Assembly (NCBI RefSeq): GCF_900090045.1
Contig: NC_041783.1
Span: 1,323,501-1,387,500 of the forward strand
Origin: Plasmodium malariae
Taxonomy: Eukaryota; Apicomplexa; Aconoidasida; Haemosporida; Plasmodiidae
Length of the DNA stretch: 64,000 nt
Direction of reading: 5' to 3'
Numbering within the stretch: the stretch's first letter is position 1; every line of letters begins with the position of its first letter. Positions 59,095 to 64,000 of the stretch are shown here, piece by piece. A model generated the notes under the pieces. It made no database searches and was not told the DNA's origin. It saw only the letters and a list, made by a program, of their open reading frames with translations. Both the position numbers and the translations under genes were made by a program.

Positions 59095-59439
59095 TTTTGT
59101 ACATTTAATTTTTTAGTTTTTCTCTTCACTCTAAATATGTTACAAAATGTTTCCTTCCATTTTTTCCTAGTCTTTATAGCACACATATATATACATATAT
59201 GTATATGTATATATAGATATAGATAGATTGATAGGTAGATACATACATACATGTATGTATACAGACATGTATTCTTAAGTATGTACATATATACTTACAT
59301 ACGTACATATACACATATATGGGTGATGCCTGTATAACAGTAAAACTTCTAACTGTTATTAATTTCCCTTTTTAATTATAATACATGATTTGTTGGTACA
59401 TGTCAAAACCTGATACAAATAATTCAACAAAGAGAAAGA

Positions 59440-59475
<36 letters not shown>

Positions 59476-60270
59476 CTCTTTTCGTTATGAATATTAAAAG
59501 GGAAAAGTACTTATAAGGTAACATGAAAAAATGATAACGTTATACTATATGCTCTCTAATGATTATATAAAAGTTGAGAATATAAGATGATAACGTTATG
59601 CATACTGTGTATTATCAAAATGATAACTTTAAAGGGGGTATTGGTAAAACAAAAAAGTACGCTGTACGTAAATGCAAGAAAAACAAAGGGGAAATAAAAA
59701 TAAAAAAAATGATATAATATTATGTAACAAATAAATGAGATTAACAACAGCCATGGTATAAATATGCAAAATAAGACAGCGGAAATGCAAAATTTCACAT
59801 AACAGTAATGCACAAATAATTGAAAACTAGATTTTCCAAATATGGAGCATTGAAAAAAAAAATTATATACAAAATGGAAGGGGGATGCTTGTTTAGCCAT
59901 TTCATTTTTATGTACAGATATATACGCCATTATCACAGGCATTGTGTGTACATTCGGAGTTGTACAATTTAAAATAAAAAATATATTCTACGCAGATGAG
60001 AAAAAACTCAATATAAGATTTTTATCTTTATACATTTTTAAGTACTTTTAAAAAATTTTATAAAAACGAGTATGCAACTTTCTAGGTATATCATAAATAT
60101 GATATATAATTTTTTTCTTTTAAAACTTTATAGAAAAGTATTAAATGTTACAACAGTTCTTCAAAATGTTTTTTTAAAAATATATAAATTAGGATTTAAC
60201 CAACGATGCATCGTGAACAAGCGTACCATAAGACATGTATTTACAAGCCTCTTTCACTTTTGCGCTTTCG

Positions 60271-60317
<47 letters not shown>

Positions 60318-61019
60318 TTTTTAACTTCACCTAATGAATATCTTCGATTTATGATACGTTATATGTACTTTTTCTTTTTTTTTAATTTCCTTATCATTTG
60401 CATTCTAATAAGAACAATTGTTATCATGTATGTTATCATGATTGTTATCATGATTGTTATCATTATTGTTATCATTATTGTTTTATCGTTATTATAACTG
60501 CTCTCCCCATCATTTGGTGCCTCATTTCATTCATTCAGATCAGTAATACCTTTTAAACTAAAAAAATAAAAAAACAATTAAAATATTCCTATCAAATGGG
60601 GGTCTACATCATTTTTTGAGTTATCATCCTTTTATTCCCTTCATAAAAAAAAAAAAAAAGGGAAAAAATATAAACGTACGTAAAACCACCAAAGAACTTA
60701 ACTATTTTGTACCACTAAACAGTGGTACCAGGATTTACCACTTTACGAAAAAATTGATAGTTTAAAAATTTTTCCACTTAACTGCTATATACTTTTATAT
60801 ATGTTTTCCCACACAAATGTGCATAACATATATAACAGATCGTACAAATGCATACATAAATATAATAACGAAATCAAGAAGTAAATAAAATCTTTTCAAT
60901 TAATCTCTTCAACTTGTTTTAAAAATAATTATATATAATTTTTTAAAAAAATACTACATAACTAATATGCATATTCATTATTGTATGGCAAAAGATTATT
61001 ACATGATATTCTTATTCAC

Positions 61020-61050
<31 letters not shown>

Positions 61051-62108
61051 CATCAATTATTCATGTACATTACATTGTATAGTAAAAAAATTTTTTTTGC
61101 AGATGAAGTCTTGCAGCTCAAAAAGGAAACAGTTAAATGGTTAAGTTGTTAAGTAGGTAAGAAGCTAAGCAGTTATGAAGCTACTCAGTTAAGAATATAG
61201 GTAGTTGGGAAGCTATGTGGTTATGTTGTTAAACGGAACAGCACAATGCACCTTTAAAATCAACATGCTCACCGTAAAACTTAAATTTTTGAGGAATCAA
61301 AAAAAGAAAAAAAAAGAAAAAGACCTTCTAATATTATAGCCTTAGAACAGTTACCCATATATGCATTCACTTTCATGAGAATGTACGCACGCACAAAAAC
61401 ATGCAACATATAGTAGTACAAAAAACATAGATTCAATTAATTTATTCTTTAGCTAACACTACGATTTAGTTATGTTAATATTTTTCTCGCATTTCTTTAC
61501 AACATGTTATGTACAAATATGACGCATATATTAACAAAACGAAAAAGATCGTTATATAATAATAACGTGTAAATTAACATCTCTCTTTACTTATTTTATT
61601 AAAAATAGCTTTCATTTTGGTACTTCAATATTTACATTTTCTTTTTCTTTTTTTTCATATTTCTTAAATACCAACCTTTTATAAAAGAAGAAATTTATTT
61701 AAGTACCGGGTTTAAAAGAAAAGCTATATTTTATTAATTATTTCATAAGCGTTCGATTTAACTATTGTAAAAGGAGGCGAAAAAAAAAATAAAAAACTGC
61801 TATTTATAAACCTTTGTTTTATATGATTTTTCAAGTTGGTCCATCTTTTTTTTTTTTTTTTTTCGTATTTTTTTATTTATTTATTTTTTGTTATTTACAC
61901 GAATATGTAATCCCATTTTGTAAACGAAGCACAACATTTAAGGAGCGTTAAGAAACTTGAGCATTTTACTTTTTAAGCATTTTTTAATTGTTGAGGGAGA
62001 AAAAAGCAAAGCATAATGTAACCTGCCCGCACATGTATATACGCTTACGTATATTCAAAAATAGTAATATACTCTCATGCATACATATATACATATATAT
62101 ATATATAC

Positions 62109-62153
<45 letters not shown>

Positions 62154-62205
62154 CATATGCAACTCCGTAAAAACGTAAAGGAAGGTATGAATTCACATAT
62201 TCAAA
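58936..62205. other. Long intergenic region before the Gemin2-like gene
   Basis: About 3.3 kb with no gene I can support. Poly-T at 59072-59098 and 59451-59475, TA arrays at about 60290-60312 and 62090-62150, GTTATCATGATT repeats at 60420-60480 and poly-A at 61020-61045. A plus frame at 60072-60300 (MQLSRYIINMIYNFF...) was considered and not called. Confidence 0.55.
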
Positions 62206-63081
62206 ATGAGCGGGTTTGACTCGATGTTACAAAGTGCAGCATTTTCAGTAGATGAAATTTTTGAAAGCGATTTAACAAATGAAGAAAATAGTTTAATCGT
62301 TGAGTTTATAAAAAATATGCAAAATGAGAGGAATATGCTTCCAAGTACAATAAATGCAAATAATTTAATAACAACAGAAAGGGCTGGTAGACATTTAAAT
62401 AAGAGCTATAATGAAAAGACACATGAAATATTTTCAATAATAAACAAATTTACTACAAAAGAAAGATTAAATGGGGAAGATTTTTTTAAAGAAAATAATT
62501 TAATTAAGTGGAAATCAACAGTTGTCGAATATTTAAATAATTTAAGAAATTATATTCACAGAAAATATAATCGAAAAATAATTGACACATCAAAATATTA
62601 CTCATCCAATTGTTCTGTATTATCCGAATTACAAAAAAAAGAAAATCTGATATCCATTTTTTCTTACAAACCTTTGTGTGTTCATTTATATATTTATGGT
62701 ATTAACTATAAACAAGTCATTTATTATATATATATAATAACTAAATATATACAAACAGAACAGGAGAAAAACTTAATTCTTTTCCTTTGGCTAATTTATT
62801 TACTTCTTTTATTAGACTCATTACAAGCTTTAGATTCAAATGTGTCATCAAATTTGCAAATAATAAAACGATTCTGTATAGAACAAATTGAAAAAGTTGA
62901 CACAGCCATAACCACAAGCATAACTACAACAACTACGGAAGAGACAGAAAATTACTTAGACTTCTTAAATAATTTTAACTGTAAATTAAGTGTAGTTAAT
63001 TTGAATTTCCCAGTGATTTGCCCCAAAAGCGTTTTTTACGTTATTTATTTCTTAATTACCTCAGTGTTTAATCAAAAATGA
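62206..63081 (+). CDS. Gemin2/SIP1-like protein (tentative)
   Basis: Single-exon, 291 aa. The N-terminus is polar. From about residue 100 the layout tracks Gemin2 (SMN-interacting protein 1, which holds Sm proteins during snRNP assembly). LIKWKSTVVEYLNNLRNYIHR parallels the W...V..F..VR.N...H segment. PLCVHLYIYGINYKQVIYYI parallels PLLSIVSRMNQATVTSVLEY. The FLWLIYLLLLLDSL-to-ILQIIKRFC region matches the order of WLYALLACLEKPLL...LIRQLARRC. The C-terminal CPKSVFYVIYFLITSVFNQK matches LNLLICLVSRYFDQ. The Thr-rich stretch (ITTSITTTTTEET) sits at a variable loop. This rests on pattern and hydrophobic spacing read by eye, with low identity. Failing that, it is a conserved Plasmodium protein of unknown function. 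Confidence 0.6.
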   Translation: MSGFDSMLQSAAFSVDEIFESDLTNEENSLIVEFIKNMQNERNMLPSTINANNLITTERAGRHLNKSYNEKTHEIFSIINKFTTKERLNGEDFFKENNLIKWKSTVVEYLNNLRNYIHRKYNRKIIDTSKYYSSNCSVLSELQKKENLISIFSYKPLCVHLYIYGINYKQVIYYIYIITKYIQTEQEKNLILFLWLIYLLLLLDSLQALDSNVSSNLQIIKRFCIEQIEKVDTAITTSITTTTTEETENYLDFLNNFNCKLSVVNLNFPVICPKSVFYVIYFLITSVFNQK

Positions 63082-63785
63082 GCTGACCAATAACATTGTT
63101 ACGGAGAGAGCGAAAGGGAGTGAAAATAAACACTCCATACGTTTATATATGTGCATGTATATATACGTACACACACGTACACACGTACACATATATATAT
63201 ATATATATATATATGTAGTAACAGTGCCGGGGACGTAAATGACCGGATGAACTAGTGTTTTAATGACAAAACGGGGTAGGAAAATATATCACCTAAGACA
63301 CAGAAGGAAAACGTGTATATTCGAACGAATACAATGTATTTTTATTTAATATCGAGACCGCTCAAACTTTTCGAGATGTATGTTGTAAGATATACCACTT
63401 ACAGCTTATTTATACACGTTAATTTATTTTTAAAGAGTGATTATCAAGAAAATTATATACTTTTTTTTAAATGACATTTGGATGTAGCAGGGTAATTAAA
63501 ACTGTATGATATACGATAAGAACATTTTCATTTGTTGGCTTATCTTAATGTGTGTATACTTTTTTTAGAAAAATTTATATACAAATATGGTAAACTTTGT
63601 ATAGTATCTTAACGTATTGTTTATTCTTTTATTTTATTTTTTTTTTTTTTTGTATGTGTACTTTATATTTAACAACATGAGGAATAAATCCCCTACTACG
63701 TACTTTCAACATAATTCAACCATTTTGAACTATCAGTAATTTGTTCCTTTCAATTTTGTTAGAAATACAAGAAAAAAAAAAAAAG

Positions 63786-63858
<73 letters not shown>

Positions 63859-64000
63859 GCTTAAAAACAAGCTCATTCAATTTTCCTCAAACTAATTTCA
63901 TGTCATATGTAGGCCTTAACATAAAAAAACATGTGTATATGTTACATGTGTGCACGTCATACGGATATGTGTGAGAGGGTATATAAAAAAGCTTCTTTAT
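63082..64000. other. Intergenic right edge with ~80-bp poly-A
   Basis: No gene seen. It contains TA repeats at about 63192-63214, T-rich DNA and a near-perfect A-run from about 63771 to 63853 with a single G at 63785. That is the longest homopolymer in the window. Confidence 0.7.

Noticed and set aside
60072..60497. Plus ORF MQLSRYIINMIYNFFLLKLYRK...
   Set aside because: It runs into poly-A, TA repeats and T-rich DNA. A faint likeness of its middle (QRCIVNKRTIRHVF) to a ribosomal S14 motif is too weak to support a gene.

Overview
This 64 kb window is very AT-rich nuclear DNA from a malaria parasite (Plasmodium). The evidence is the long poly-A/poly-T runs, TA, ATT and TATG microsatellites, Asn/Lys/Asp-rich insertions inside conserved proteins, short introns with GTAAGA-like donors and poly-T/AG acceptors, and a Plasmodium-only gene (PV1). 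From memory, the gene order matches a block of P. falciparum chromosome 11 (PFK11 - FPPS - P-loop ATPase - NOT2 - GPI8 - two uncharacterised genes - spermidine synthase - PV1 - RPN7 - hydrolase - rRNA methylase - MutY - MORN protein). The protein sequences are clearly not P. falciparum. A P. malariae-like or P. ovale-like species is my guess, not a demonstration.

Layout. 1-6.3 kb, minus strand: the N-terminal part of the degenerate phosphofructokinase PFK11, then an 11-exon farnesyl/geranylgeranyl diphosphate synthase. 8.0-10.4 kb, plus: an HCF101-type Fe-S P-loop protein directly behind a ~290-bp ATT microsatellite. 11.8-14.2 kb, minus: CCR4-NOT subunit NOT2. 17.7-19.1 kb, plus: GPI transamidase catalytic subunit GPI8. 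19.8-21.4 kb, minus: a newly assembled three-exon gene for a ~112-aa membrane protein, with a G-rich telomere-like minisatellite in its first intron. 23.1-25.8 kb, plus: a four-exon gene whose protein appears to hold two catalytically dead RNase III-like domains. 27.6-29.9 kb: spermidine synthase, with an apparent frameshift. 32.8-34.1 kb: PV1. 36.2-38.4 kb: proteasome RPN7. 39.4-45.7 kb, minus: a 2088-aa alpha/beta hydrolase. 47.6-50.0 kb, minus: NOP2-type rRNA m5C methyltransferase. 51.8-54.3 kb, plus: five-exon MutY. 55.4-58.9 kb, plus: MORN-repeat protein with an acylation signal, probably frameshifted. 62.2-63.1 kb, plus: a protein that looks like Gemin2/SIP1.

These are independently transcribed eukaryotic housekeeping genes with no operon logic. 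They cover isoprenoid and polyamine synthesis, GPI anchoring, protein turnover, mRNA decay, rRNA modification, DNA repair, Fe-S assembly and the vacuolar interface. There are no rRNA genes, CRISPR arrays or mobile elements that I can support, and I found no convincing tRNA. Intergenic regions (0.4-3.5 kb) are almost wholly homopolymers, microsatellites and short-unit minisatellites. In three genes (NOT2, spermidine synthase, MORN protein) the conserved frame breaks at or beside an A-run. That pattern fits homopolymer length errors better than three separate gene deaths.
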